Below, piece after piece: positions 16,688 through 25,396 of a DNA stretch of 64,000 nucleotides. Below the pieces are notes generated by a model, which did not search any database, was not told the DNA's origin, and was given only the letters and a program-made list of their open reading frames with translations. Origin of the DNA: Pseudomonas fluorescens (GTDB taxonomy: Bacteria > Pseudomonadota > Gammaproteobacteria > Pseudomonadales > Pseudomonadaceae); contig NZ_CP008896.1 of assembly GCF_000730425.1 (NCBI RefSeq), forward strand, positions 2,232,001 through 2,296,000. The letters are read 5' to 3'. A program made the translations under genes and the position numbers. How positions within the stretch are numbered: the stretch's first letter is position 1; every line of letters begins with the position of its first letter.

Positions 16688-18346
16688 ATGATCATGGGAA
16701 ACATCCTCCCCACACTGGATGCCCCCGGCATGGCCACCCCTTCCCTGACCGCCTCCCCCCAGGCTCGCGCCACTGACGCAAAACCGCAGTTAGACAAGAA
16801 ACCCGGCCTGCTTACGGTGATCGTGTTCTTCGCCGTGCTTGCCATGGGCCTGTTGTTCACCGCCTACAGCCTGATGCACGACATGCACGAACTGGGCACG
16901 GTGGTCACCACCTGGACCCCGTTCCTGCTGTTGGGCGTGGCGTTGCTGATTGCCTTGGGGTTCGAGTTCGTCAACGGCTTCCATGACACCGCCAACGCCG
17001 TGGCGACGGTGATCTACACCAACTCGCTGCCGCCCCATTTCGCCGTGGTCTGGTCGGGGTTCTTCAATTTCCTCGGAGTGCTGCTGTCCAGCGGCGCGGT
17101 GGCCTTTGCCATCATTGCCTTGCTGCCGGTGGAGTTGATTTTGCAGGTCGGTTCTTCCGCCGGCTTTGCGATGATCTTCGCCCTGCTGATCGCCGCGATC
17201 CTGTGGAACCTGGGCACCTGGTGGCTGGGCTTGCCCGCATCGTCTTCCCATACGCTGATCGGCTCGATCATTGGCGTTGGCGTGGCCAATGCCCTGATGC
17301 ATGGCCGTGACGGCACCAGCGGCGTGGACTGGGCCCAGGCGATCAAGATCGGCTATGCGTTGCTGCTGTCGCCGATGATCGGTTTCGGCTTTGCGGCCCT
17401 GTTGCTGCTGGCGCTGCGGGTCTTTGTGAAAAACCGCTCGCTGTACAAGGCGCCCAAGGGCAACACGCCACCACCGTGGTGGATTCGCGGCATGCTGATC
17501 GTGACCTGCACCGGCGTGTCCTTTGCCCACGGCTCCAACGATGGCCAGAAAGGCATGGGCCTGATCATGTTGATCCTGGTAGGCACCCTGCCCATGGCCT
17601 ACGCGTTGAACCGCACCATGCCGGCCGATCAATCCCTGCAATTTGCCGCCGTGGCCGAAGTCACCCAGCAAGCCCTGGCCAAGAGCGCACCGCAACCGGC
17701 GCCAGCCGATCCGCGTCCGGTGCTGTCGACCTATGTGCGCACCAAGGACGTCACCCCAGAGTTGATCCCCGCCCTCGCCGCCCTGACCGGGCACATCGGC
17801 GAACAAGTAAAAGGCTACGGTTCCCTGGCCAAGGTGCCCGCCGAAGCCATGGGCAACGTGCGCAACGACATGTACCTGACCAGCGAAACCATTCGCCTGA
17901 TGGACAAGGGCAAGGTCGGCAGTTTCGATGCCGACACCCAGGGCAAGCTGCAACTGTTCAAGCAACAGATCGACAATGCGACGCGCTTTATCCCACTGTG
18001 GGTGAAGATCGCCGTGGCGATCGCCCTGGGCCTGGGCACCATGGTCGGCTGGAAGCGCATTGTGGTGACCGTCGGCGAAAAAATCGGCAAGACCCACCTG
18101 ACCTACGCCCAGGGCGCTTCGGCAGAAACCGTGGCCATGCTGACCATTGGCGCTGCCGATGTGTTCGGCTTGCCGGTATCCACCACCCACGTGCTGTCCT
18201 CGGGCGTGGCCGGGACCATGGTGGCCAATGGCGGGGGCTTGCAGATGAAGACCATCCGCAATCTGCTGATGGCCTGGGTGCTGACATTGCCGGCGGCGAT
18301 TGTGTTGTCGGGCAGCCTGTACTGGCTGTTCACCCAACTCTTCTGA
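16688..18346 (+). CDS. Inorganic phosphate transporter, PiT family
   Basis: A 552-residue low-affinity phosphate:cation symporter. The two PiT signature halves are plain: FVNGFHDTANAVATVIYTN near residue 98 and SFAHGSNDGQKGMG near 279. The repeat motifs LPASSSHTLIGSIIGV and LPVSTTHVLSSGVAGTMVANGG mark the inverted structural repeat. About ten membrane helices are visible, with a large cytoplasmic loop near residues 310-430. ATG 16688, 16694 and 16730 are all possible starts, and none has a strong Shine-Dalgarno. No convincing Pho box was seen upstream. Confidence 0.92.
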   Translation: MIMGNILPTLDAPGMATPSLTASPQARATDAKPQLDKKPGLLTVIVFFAVLAMGLLFTAYSLMHDMHELGTVVTTWTPFLLLGVALLIALGFEFVNGFHDTANAVATVIYTNSLPPHFAVVWSGFFNFLGVLLSSGAVAFAIIALLPVELILQVGSSAGFAMIFALLIAAILWNLGTWWLGLPASSSHTLIGSIIGVGVANALMHGRDGTSGVDWAQAIKIGYALLLSPMIGFGFAALLLLALRVFVKNRSLYKAPKGNTPPPWWIRGMLIVTCTGVSFAHGSNDGQKGMGLIMLILVGTLPMAYALNRTMPADQSLQFAAVAEVTQQALAKSAPQPAPADPRPVLSTYVRTKDVTPELIPALAALTGHIGEQVKGYGSLAKVPAEAMGNVRNDMYLTSETIRLMDKGKVGSFDADTQGKLQLFKQQIDNATRFIPLWVKIAVAIALGLGTMVGWKRIVVTVGEKIGKTHLTYAQGASAETVAMLTIGAADVFGLPVSTTHVLSSGVAGTMVANGGGLQMKTIRNLLMAWVLTLPAAIVLSGSLYWLFTQLF

Positions 18347-18351
18347 TCCCC

Positions 18352-18389
18352 AAACCTGTAGGAGCCGGCTTGCCGGCTCCTACAGGTTT
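18352..18389. repeat. Perfect 38-base REP palindrome between convergent genes, likely terminator
   Basis: AAACCTGTAGGAGCCGGC-TT-GCCGGCTCCTACAGGTTT has 18-base perfect arms. It lies between the phosphate transporter stop and the pxpC stop, and its last base is the first base of the pxpC stop codon. With an A-run on one side and a T-run on the other it can end transcription both ways. Confidence 0.85.
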
Positions 18390-19360
18390 CAGCCGAACAA
18401 GCTGGCCATTGCCTTGAGGCGCTTCTTGTAGATTCGCCGCGCCTCCAGCGCCTGCTCCAACGTCACCGCGACAAACCCTGCACGCTGGTTGGGTTGCATC
18501 TGCCCGATCAGGTCCAGGTCGGCGCTGATCACCGTACCGATCATCGCGTAGCCGCCGCCCGAGACGGCATCGCGGTGCAGCACGATCGGCTCCAGGCCGG
18601 CCGGCACCTGGATCGAGCCAATGGGATAGCAGCTGTCGACGATGTTCGACGGATCGGAACCCGCGCCAAATGGCTGCTCCCGTGGCTGGAAGCTCAAGGC
18701 ACTACCGCCCTTGAATCGGTAACCGATCCGATCGGCCTCGGAGCCCACGGTCCAGGGCTCGGCGAAAAAGCTGCTTTTGGCCCCGCTCGTCAGCCGCTCG
18801 TAATACAGCCCCGGTACCACGCGCACTGTCACGTCGCCGCCCACCGAACGGCGCAGGGCCATCGGCAAGCTGTTGCCGGCGCGCCCCTCGCCGCGGCACT
18901 CGCCGATGGCCAAGACATCGCCTTCCTGCAAGCGTCGTCCGTGAAACCCGCCCAGCGCACCCAGGGTATAAGTGGAGCGACTGCCCAGCACCAGCGGCAC
19001 ATCGATACCACCGGCCACGGCCAGGTAGGTCCGCGCGCCGGCCACGGGAAACTCAAAGCGCAGCACCTGCCCGGCATGCACCTGGAACGCCGTGTCCTGG
19101 TGCACCACGGTGCCATCCAGGCGCGGCGACATCAGCGCGCCGCTCAACGCCACCAACGCATCCTGTTGAAATTCCAGTTCCGGGCCGATCAACGTGCATT
19201 CCAGCCCTGCCGCGCCCGCCGGGTTGCCCACCAGGTGGTTGGCCGCACTCAAGGCGTACTGGTCCAGGGCGCCGGACGGCGGGATCCCCAAGTGGTAATA
19301 CCCTTCGCGCCCCAGGTCCTGCACGGAGGTCGCCAGGCCAGGCTTGAGCACCTTGATCAT
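18389..19360 (-). CDS. pxpC: 5-oxoprolinase subunit C (KipA-like, biotin-dependent carboxyltransferase fold)
   Basis: A 323-residue subunit of the bacterial ATP-dependent 5-oxoprolinase PxpABC, which opens pyroglutamate to glutamate. It begins MIKVLKPGLATSVQDLGREGY, the family's N-terminal signature, and holds YLAVAGGIDVPLVLGSRSTYTLGALGG and QFMQPNQ-like segments (DLIGQMQPNQRAGF) near the end. The first four bases overlap the end of pxpB, so translation is coupled. It is the last gene of the pxpA-pxpB-pxpC unit and ends in a REP palindrome. Confidence 0.9.
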   Translation of the reverse strand: MIKVLKPGLATSVQDLGREGYYHLGIPPSGALDQYALSAANHLVGNPAGAAGLECTLIGPELEFQQDALVALSGALMSPRLDGTVVHQDTAFQVHAGQVLRFEFPVAGARTYLAVAGGIDVPLVLGSRSTYTLGALGGFHGRRLQEGDVLAIGECRGEGRAGNSLPMALRRSVGGDVTVRVVPGLYYERLTSGAKSSFFAEPWTVGSEADRIGYRFKGGSALSFQPREQPFGAGSDPSNIVDSCYPIGSIQVPAGLEPIVLHRDAVSGGGYAMIGTVISADLDLIGQMQPNQRAGFVAVTLEQALEARRIYKKRLKAMASLFG

Positions 19361-20235
19361 ACGAGCGCCTCCTGCAGGGTTTTCGGGTAGCCGACCGGGT
19401 CGGCAAAAAAAGCATCCAGGGAAAACTCCACCGGGCGAATGCGCAAGTCGAACTGTCCGGCTTCGACTTGCGCCACTGCCAGGTCGTAGGCATCACGGTC
19501 CATGGGTTTGAACTGCACGATATCGCCGGGGCGGAAGAACACCATGTGCTCCTTGAGGTAGGCCAGTTGCTGGGCCGGGTCGTAGATCGGCGCCGGTGTA
19601 ACACCGAACATCTGGTAGCCACCCGCGCCGCGTACCGAATAAATGCAGCCGAAACAGCCGCCATGGCCGAGGGTCAGCTTCGGCGTGTCAGTGCGCGGGC
19701 GCAGGTATTTGGGCACTTGCAACTGGCGTTCGCGCTCGACCATCTGGAACATGAACGGCAAGCCGGCCACAAAGCCGACCATCGACACAAACCACGGCGC
19801 GCCACTGTGGGCCGCGATAAACGCCTCGACATCCGCCAGGCCGTTGATCCGCGCGGCATACTCCAGGTCGGTGCCCGTCGGGTCCTGGTGGCGGTCGCGA
19901 AAACGCATCAGGGTTTCATGGGTCCAGGGGTCGTTGTACAGCACCGGAATCTCGATGATCCGCGTGCGCAAGGTCCGCTCGGCCACCGCCAGGGCCTCGG
20001 CGCCCTGGACCGCGTCGAGCAGCACATGGGGGGCGATCAGGTCCGGGTCGAAGCGGATCTGGAACGAGGCGTTGGCCAGGCAGATATCCAGCACGCCGGG
20101 CAGTTCCAGGCGCTGCACCGCACGGGTGACGGCCATGCCCTTGAAAAACGCCTCCAGGGACATGCTTTCGCTGACCTCGGCGAACAGGTGTTCATCCGCG
20201 CCAAAGCTGTAGCGAATCGGGGATGTTTCAGCCAT
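19357..20235 (-). CDS. pxpB: 5-oxoprolinase subunit B (KipI-like)
   Basis: A 292-residue subunit of 5-oxoprolinase, at the long end for the KipI family. The N-terminal part reads IRYSFGADEHLFAEVSESM. The C-terminal domain contains GFVAGLPFMFQM, then GHGGCFGCIYSVRGAGGYQMFGVTP, matching the family block G-G-QT-IYP in degenerate form. ATG 20235 is favoured (AGGAACAG upstream) over an in-frame start at 20280. A 60-base gap separates it from pxpA, and it overlaps pxpC by 4 bases. Confidence 0.85.
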   Translation of the reverse strand: MAETSPIRYSFGADEHLFAEVSESMSLEAFFKGMAVTRAVQRLELPGVLDICLANASFQIRFDPDLIAPHVLLDAVQGAEALAVAERTLRTRIIEIPVLYNDPWTHETLMRFRDRHQDPTGTDLEYAARINGLADVEAFIAAHSGAPWFVSMVGFVAGLPFMFQMVERERQLQVPKYLRPRTDTPKLTLGHGGCFGCIYSVRGAGGYQMFGVTPAPIYDPAQQLAYLKEHMVFFRPGDIVQFKPMDRDAYDLAVAQVEAGQFDLRIRPVEFSLDAFFADPVGYPKTLQEALV

Positions 20236-20295
20236 GTCTGTTCCTCTTGGAATCATTGTAGAAAGGCAGGCAAAAATCATGCACAGCGGTGAGGT

Positions 20296-21054
20296 TCAGC
20301 GGGGTGCGCGCACCACGATCCCCGCTTGATCCAGGGCCCTGCGCGTGGCTTGCACCAGGTCCAGAGCCCCTGGCGTATCGCTGTGCAGGCAGATGGAATC
20401 GAATTCGATAGACAGGTCATCACCCTCGACAGTGCGCACCCGCCCGGTCTGGCAAGCACGCAGCACCCGCGCGGCCACCGTTGCCGGGTCCAGGGCCCGC
20501 ACGTTGCGGGTAAACACGATGGAGCCGGACAGGTCGTACTCACGGTCGGCATAGAACTCGCGAACCACCGGTTGCCCCAGTTCACTGGCGATCCGCCAGA
20601 TCACCGAGCCGGGCATGCAGTACAGCAGCAGCTCAGGCTCCAGGCGTTGCAGGTTTTCCACCAGCAGGCGGGCGGCCTCTTCGTCCCGGGCCAGGTGCAT
20701 GTACAGCGCGCCGTGGGGCTTGATGTGCTGCAAGTTCACGCCCTGTACCCGCGCCAATTCGCGCAGGGCGCCCAGTTGGTAGAGCATGTCGTCCACCAGT
20801 TCCTGGGCCGGGGCGTTGATGTGGCGCCGGCCAAAGCCCACCAGATCGCGAAAGCCCGGGTGTGCGCCAATGGCCACGCCCAATTGTCTGGCGCGCTCAA
20901 TGGTGCGGCGCATGGTGCCAGGGTCGCCGGCATGGAAGCCGGTGGCCACGTTGGCGGAGCTGATAAACGCCATCAGCTCATGATCCACACCGTCACCGAT
21001 GGTCCAGGGGCCAAAGCTTTCGCCCATGTCCGAATTGAAATCCACTGTCTGCAT
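20296..21054 (-). CDS. pxpA: 5-oxoprolinase subunit A (LamB/YcsF family)
   Basis: A 252-residue protein that starts [22 protein letters not shown], the family's N-terminal signature, and holds [19 protein letters not shown], then [17 protein letters not shown]. These His and Asp residues are those of a deacetylase-like TIM-barrel site. It works with PxpB and PxpC to hydrolyse 5-oxoproline. It is the first gene of the operon and diverges from a LysR gene, which is likely its regulator. Confidence 0.92.
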   Translation of the reverse strand: MQTVDFNSDMGESFGPWTIGDGVDHELMAFISSANVATGFHAGDPGTMRRTIERARQLGVAIGAHPGFRDLVGFGRRHINAPAQELVDDMLYQLGALRELARVQGVNLQHIKPHGALYMHLARDEEAARLLVENLQRLEPELLLYCMPGSVIWRIASELGQPVVREFYADREYDLSGSIVFTRNVRALDPATVAARVLRACQTGRVRTVEGDDLSIEFDSICLHSDTPGALDLVQATRRALDQAGIVVRAPR

Positions 21055-21118
21055 CGAGGCTGCTCCGCGAGAGTTCGTGGGATGGAAAGTAGGCCGGCAC
21101 TTGACCCCTTGGGAAGAT

Positions 21119-21154
21119 CTATTATCAGATAGCCCATCTTCTGAAAATCAGATA
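21119..21154. promoter_or_regulatory. LysR-type operator region for pxpABC
   Basis: CTAT-TATCAG-ATAG (21119-21132) is an interrupted palindrome. ATCAGATA is repeated at 21124-21131 and 21147-21154, 23 bases apart. A dyad plus a helically phased second half-site is the usual layout for a LysR tetramer. It lies between pxpA and the divergent LysR gene. Confidence 0.5.
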
Positions 21155-21222
21155 CCTGCCGTGATGGGAAGCCATTGGCCGGCGATGACAGCCGATAGAT
21201 GACCTCACCTACCTCTACCGTT

Positions 21223-21249
21223 ATCGCCGGCAAGCCGGCTCCTACAGGG
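21223..21249. repeat. Single REP whose tail supplies a Shine-Dalgarno
   Basis: ATCGCCGGCAAGCCGGCTCC followed by TACAGGG. The terminal AGGGA lies 6 bases before ATG 21257 of the LysR gene, so the ribosome-binding site appears to come from the repeat. Confidence 0.7.
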
Positions 21250-21256
21250 AATGTGT

Positions 21257-22162
21257 ATGTCGCTCACATTGCGCCAGGTTCGCTACTTTGTTGCCACCGC
21301 AGAAATCGGCCAGATTTCCCAGGCGGCGATTCACCTGAACATCTCCCAGTCGGCGGTGACCACCGCAATCAAGGAACTGGAAACCATGCTCGGTGCCCAG
21401 CTGTTTGTGCGCTCGGCCCGGGGTATGAGCCTGACCGACGCCGGGCGGCACTTTCTCAACCGTGCCTATGTGATTGTGCGCAGTGTCGACGATGCGCTGA
21501 ACAGCCCGCTGCCGGACTACCGCGCCAGCGGGGTGCTACGGGTCGCGGCCAGCTACACGGTGCTCGGTTACTTCCTGCCGCACCACCTGCAACGCATGGC
21601 GCACTGGCATCCGGACGTGACCATCGAGGTCTTCGAGCAAGAACGCCAGGCCATCGAACAGGGACTGCTGGATGGCCAGTTCGACATGGCCGTGGTGCTG
21701 ACTGCCAACCTCACTCACCCGGATATCGTCTCGGAAACCCTGTTCAACTCCGAACGACGCCTGTGGCTACCCAGCCACCATCCGCTGTGCGAGCGCAGCG
21801 CGGTGAGCCTGGCCGATGTGGCCGAGGAGCCCTTCATCCTGCTGACCGTCGATGAGGCCGAACAAAGTGCCATGCGCTATTGGGAACAGGCCGGGCAGAT
21901 CCCCAAGGTGCGGCTGCGCACCAGTTCGGTGGAGGCCGTGCGCAGCATGGTGGCCAATGGCAGTGGCGTGGCGATTTTGTCTGACCTGGTGCACCGCCCC
22001 TGGTCCCTGGAAGGCAAGCGCATCGAGACCCTGAGCGTGACCGACAAAGTCACGCCCATGAGTGTCGGCCTGGCCTGGCACCGCGAGCGTGCGTTTACCC
22101 CAGCGATGCAGGCATTCGGCGACTACTTTCACGATGTGTTCCGCGCCTCGCAACAACTGTAA
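21257..22162 (+). CDS. LysR-family regulator, divergent from pxpABC
   Basis: A 301-residue regulator with an N-terminal winged helix (LRQVRYFVATAEIGQISQAAIHLNISQSAVTTAIKELETMLG at about residues 4-45) and a periplasmic-binding-like effector domain. Divergence from pxpABC and the operator-like repeats between them point to control of 5-oxoproline use. ATG 21257 is preferred to ATG 21251 because AGGGA is then correctly spaced. Its last 34 bases overlap the end of the next, convergent LysR gene. Confidence 0.88.
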   Translation: MSLTLRQVRYFVATAEIGQISQAAIHLNISQSAVTTAIKELETMLGAQLFVRSARGMSLTDAGRHFLNRAYVIVRSVDDALNSPLPDYRASGVLRVAASYTVLGYFLPHHLQRMAHWHPDVTIEVFEQERQAIEQGLLDGQFDMAVVLTANLTHPDIVSETLFNSERRLWLPSHHPLCERSAVSLADVAEEPFILLTVDEAEQSAMRYWEQAGQIPKVRLRTSSVEAVRSMVANGSGVAILSDLVHRPWSLEGKRIETLSVTDKVTPMSVGLAWHRERAFTPAMQAFGDYFHDVFRASQQL

Positions 22163-23055
22163 AGCTCAGCCTTCAAGGTCGCCGACAGCCAGTCCATCAA
22201 CACCCGTACCCGCAGGGGCAAATGCCGCTGGCCGGCATACAACATCGACACCTCCAGCGAGGGCGCGGGATAGTCAGGGAGTACCGCCACCAACTCGCCC
22301 TTTTCGAGCAATTCCCGGATGCCCAGCCCCGGCACCTGGATGATCCCGAAACCGGCAAGGCAGGCCGACTGATACGCGTCGGTGCTGCTGACCGTCACCC
22401 GCCCGGCCATGGCAATGCGCTGCACTTTGTTGCCTTGTTCATACTCAAAGCCCGCCGAGCGCGCGCCCAACGGCCGCACGTAGTGCACCAACTGATGGGT
22501 GGCCAGGTCGGCCAGGGTCTTGGGCTCACCATAGCGTTGCAGGTAGCCGGGGCTGACGCAGTTGACCATCGGCATGCTGCATAACCGGCGCGCCACCACC
22601 GATTGATCGGGCTGTGCGCCCACCCGCAGCACACAATCAAAGCCTTCGGCCAGCAGGTCGACCTGACGGTCGGAGCCGCTGATTTCCAATTCGATCAACG
22701 GATGCCGGTCCATGAAATCCGGCAGGTGCGGCACGATCACTTTACGTGCCATTACATTGGGCATGTCGATACGGATCCGCCCGGCCAATTGCGCCTCATC
22801 CTGGCGAAACAAGCCCTCCAGCTCCTCCATGTGTGCCAGCAGGTCCTTGCTGCGCTCATACAACACCCGCCCGTCCTGGGTGGCCTGGACCTTACGCGTG
22901 GTGCGTTGCAACAAGCGCGTGCCCAACAGGTCTTCCAGGGCCCGCACGTGCTCGGACACCGTTGAGCGCGGCAAGCCCAGGCTCTCGCCGGCCTGGATGA
23001 AACTCGACAGTTCGGTGACACGGACAAAGGTCCGTAACAGGTCCAGCTTGTTCAT
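22129..23055 (-). CDS. LysR-family regulator, CrgA/DsdC-like subgroup, divergent from an SDR gene
   Basis: A 308-residue protein starting MNKLDLLRTFVRVTELSSFIQAGESLGLPRSTVSEHVRALEDLLGTRLL, a standard LysR DNA-binding domain. The effector domain holds GRIRIDMPNVMARKVIVPHLPDF and HYVRPLGARSAGFEYEQG, typical of the CrgA-like group. The start at ATG 23055 is chosen because upstream in-frame codons lie in the shared promoter. It is divergent from the short-chain dehydrogenase at 23179, its probable target. Confidence 0.88.
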   Translation of the reverse strand: MNKLDLLRTFVRVTELSSFIQAGESLGLPRSTVSEHVRALEDLLGTRLLQRTTRKVQATQDGRVLYERSKDLLAHMEELEGLFRQDEAQLAGRIRIDMPNVMARKVIVPHLPDFMDRHPLIELEISGSDRQVDLLAEGFDCVLRVGAQPDQSVVARRLCSMPMVNCVSPGYLQRYGEPKTLADLATHQLVHYVRPLGARSAGFEYEQGNKVQRIAMAGRVTVSSTDAYQSACLAGFGIIQVPGLGIRELLEKGELVAVLPDYPAPSLEVSMLYAGQRHLPLRVRVLMDWLSATLKAELYSCCEARNTS

Positions 23056-23178
23056 GGCGATGGCCCGTGATTGTTCGAATGATCCGACCAGTGATTCCGG
23101 ATTCGCTCTGTTTATCACGTAATGCACGGACAAATACACTCAGCCCGACACTTACCCACCCGTTCCGAGGACTGCACC

Positions 23179-23937
23179 ATGACCCGTAAAATCGCACTGA
23201 TCACCGGCGCCAGCCGTGGCTTGGGCAAAAGCACCGCCCTGCATCTGGCCGCGCAAGGCATCGATATTGTCGGGACCTACTACAGCAAGGCCGATGAGGC
23301 CCAGGCGGTTGTCGCCCAGATTGAACAACTTGGTGGCCGCGCCGCCATGTTGCAATTGGATGTGAGCCAGAGCGCCACCTTCGACGGATTTGTCAGCCAG
23401 GTCGGCCAGGTCTTGCAAGCGCATTTCGCCCAGGCGCATTTCGATTTCCTGATCAACAATGCCGGTATCGGTACACACGCCAGTTTTGTCGAGACCACCG
23501 AGCAACAGTTCGATCAAATGGTCGCAATCCACCTCAAGGGCCCGTTCTTCCTGACCCAGAAGTTGTTGCCGCTGATTGTCGATGGCGGGCGCATCATCAA
23601 TATTTCCAGCGGCCTGGCCCGCTTCAGCCTGCCAGGCTATGCCGCCTACGCCTCAATGAAAGGCGCGGTGGAAGTGCTGACCCGCTACCAGGCCAAGGAA
23701 TTGGGTGCGCGGGGCATCAGCGTCAACACCCTGGCCCCAGGCGCCATTGAAACCGACTTCGGCGGCGGTGCCGTGCGCGATAACGCCGGCATCAATGCCT
23801 TTGTCGCCAGCAACACGGCCCTGGGTCGGGTCGGTTTGCCGGACGACATTGGCGGGGCGATCTCCACGCTGCTGGCCGATGGCAGCAAATGGATCAACGG
23901 GCAGCGTATCGAGGCCTCGGGTGGGATGTTCGTCTGA
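23179..23937 (+). CDS. Short-chain dehydrogenase/reductase
   Basis: A 252-residue classical SDR. The cofactor motif TGASRGLG is at residues 8-15, NNAGIG near 95, the catalytic Ser in INISSGLARFSLPGYAAYASMK near 144-165, and YASMK gives the Tyr and Lys. The C-terminal segment ITGxx-like WINGQRIEASGGM is standard. The substrate is unknown; the NAD(P) preference cannot be fixed by eye. It is likely controlled by the divergent LysR gene. Start ATG 23179. Confidence 0.88.
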   Translation: MTRKIALITGASRGLGKSTALHLAAQGIDIVGTYYSKADEAQAVVAQIEQLGGRAAMLQLDVSQSATFDGFVSQVGQVLQAHFAQAHFDFLINNAGIGTHASFVETTEQQFDQMVAIHLKGPFFLTQKLLPLIVDGGRIINISSGLARFSLPGYAAYASMKGAVEVLTRYQAKELGARGISVNTLAPGAIETDFGGGAVRDNAGINAFVASNTALGRVGLPDDIGGAISTLLADGSKWINGQRIEASGGMFV

Positions 23938-23940
23938 CCC

Positions 23941-24381
23941 TCACGCTTGCTCTGGCGCACGTTGCTGCAGGAACTTTTCCCGCAGCACGTCGTAGCCCCA
24001 GTGGTACACATAGGTGTACGGCAGGAAGAACAGCAGCACGCCGATATCCAGGATAAACGCCTGCACCAGGCTGATGTTCAGCCATACGGCAATCAGCGGT
24101 ACGGCAAACAGAATCAGCCCGCCTTCAAACAACAAGGCGTGCAATACCCGGGTCTTGCCGCCGTTAGCCAGTTGCAGGCGCGCCTTGAGGCGGTCGAACA
24201 GGCTGTTGAAAATGATATTCCAGGTCAGCGCCAACAGGCTGATGCCCAGGGTCACCGCGCCCATTTCCAGGGCCGGCCGGCCAGTGATCCAGACCAGCAG
24301 CGGAGTACAGATCAACAAGGCCAGGCCTTCAAAGCCAAGGGCCTGGAAAACGCGTTCGGTAATGGACTTGGTGGTGTTCAT
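23941..24381 (-). CDS. PACE-family efflux transporter (AceI-like)
   Basis: A 146-residue inner-membrane protein with four hydrophobic helices arranged as two bacterial-transmembrane-pair (BTP) repeats: ERVFQALGFEGLALLICTPLLVWITG and RVLHALLFEGGLILFAVPLIAVWL. Each repeat carries the characteristic Glu within the first helix of the pair. Family members export biocides such as chlorhexidine and acriflavine, and short diamines, by proton antiport. ATG 24381 is preferred to the in-frame start at 24414. It is divergent from a LysR gene, the usual PACE arrangement. Confidence 0.88.
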   Translation of the reverse strand: MNTTKSITERVFQALGFEGLALLICTPLLVWITGRPALEMGAVTLGISLLALTWNIIFNSLFDRLKARLQLANGGKTRVLHALLFEGGLILFAVPLIAVWLNISLVQAFILDIGVLLFFLPYTYVYHWGYDVLREKFLQQRAPEQA

Positions 24382-24468
24382 ATGCCTTGCTCTATGAATG
24401 TCGAGGGTTGCCATCCTCTACCTATAAACCGATACTTCATAATCAATAACCATCGATCAAGGCGATAG

Positions 24469-25326
24469 ATGATGGCCTCTCATGAAGTGTTGCAAGCGTT
24501 TGTGCAGGCGGCGACCCAAGGCTCGTTTTCTGCGGCGGCGCGCAAGCTGGGCAAGAGCCAATCCACCATCAGTGCAGCGGTGGCCAGCCTGGAAATTGAT
24601 CTGGACGTGGTGCTGTTCGACCGCAGCAGCCGCAAGCCAAGCCTGACCCCGGCCGGGCATGTCCTGCTGCAACGGGCCGAGCAGGTGCTGGAGGCCAGCA
24701 GTCGCCTGGAGCTTGCCGCCAGCCAGTTGTCCCAGGGGCTGGAGCCCAAGCTCAGTATTGCCATGTCCGATACCTATCAGTCCGGGCGCTTTGAAACCGC
24801 CCTCAGTGCCCTTGAGCAGCGCTATCCGGACCTGGAACTGGAGTGGTTGATTGCCGAATGCGAAGACCTCATCGCCCTGGTACAAAGTGGGCGGGCGCAG
24901 CTCGCGTTTATCGAAGCCCAGGAGGTCTACCCGCCAGACCTGACCCACGCCACCGTCGAGGAGCGCGCGCAACTTGCGCTGTTTGTTTCCCCGCTGCATG
25001 TACTGGCCAGCCTCGATGGCATCGATCAGCAGATCCTGCAACAACACCGGGAACTGCGCCTGGCAAGCATCATCAACCCCAATGAAAACCGGCCGAGCGG
25101 ACGGGTCTGGTCCGCCCCCAGCTTTTTGATGCTGATGGAAATGGCCATCCTCGGCTTTGGCTGGGCGCCCTTGCCGCGTTGGTTGGTGGAACGCTTCGCC
25201 AATGGCCAACTGGTGGAGCTCCAGGCTCGCGGCTGGCCACGCTCGGTGGCGGTGGATGCCTTGTGGTCACGACAACAGCCGCCGGGCCCGGCCGGCAGCT
25301 GGTTGCTGGAAAAGATGCTCGAATAA
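24469..25326 (+). CDS. LysR-family regulator, divergent from the PACE transporter
   Basis: A 285-residue regulator (start ATG 24469 or 24472). The DNA-binding domain is HEVLQAFVQAATQGSFSAAARKLGKSQSTISAAVASLEIDLDVVLFDRSSRKPSLT. The effector domain ends with GWAPLPRWLVERFANGQLVEL. Only 87 bases separate it from the PACE gene, which it probably activates when an export substrate is present. A REP element follows and overlaps the end of the convergent sigma-factor gene. Confidence 0.88.
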   Translation: MMASHEVLQAFVQAATQGSFSAAARKLGKSQSTISAAVASLEIDLDVVLFDRSSRKPSLTPAGHVLLQRAEQVLEASSRLELAASQLSQGLEPKLSIAMSDTYQSGRFETALSALEQRYPDLELEWLIAECEDLIALVQSGRAQLAFIEAQEVYPPDLTHATVEERAQLALFVSPLHVLASLDGIDQQILQQHRELRLASIINPNENRPSGRVWSAPSFLMLMEMAILGFGWAPLPRWLVERFANGQLVELQARGWPRSVAVDALWSRQQPPGPAGSWLLEKMLE

Positions 25327-25329
25327 CCC

Positions 25330-25396
25330 CTGTAGGCACCGGCTTGCCGGCGATAGCGGCCGTGAGATCGTCATCGCCGTCAAGCCGGCGCCTACA
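25330..25396. repeat. REPIN overlapping the sigma-factor stop codon
   Basis: CTGTAGGCACCGGCTTGCCGGCGAT and ATCGCCGTCAAGCCGGCG plus CCTACA form an inverted pair. The right arm runs into the TAG stop (25392-25394, minus strand) of the ECF42 gene, so the repeat fixes the end of that protein. Confidence 0.8.

Noticed and set aside
16640..16690. Possible Pho box before the PiT transporter (CTGTAACATTTTGCAATG)
   Set aside because: Only one half resembles CTGTNAT and spacing is wrong; PiT genes are often not in the Pho regulon.
16790..18337. Long antisense frames over the phosphate transporter, fadD1 (43054-44685) and gtsD (57538-58620)
   Set aside because: They mirror high-GC3 coding strands, have no ribosome-binding sites, and encode His/Gln/Gly-rich sequence without any family motif.
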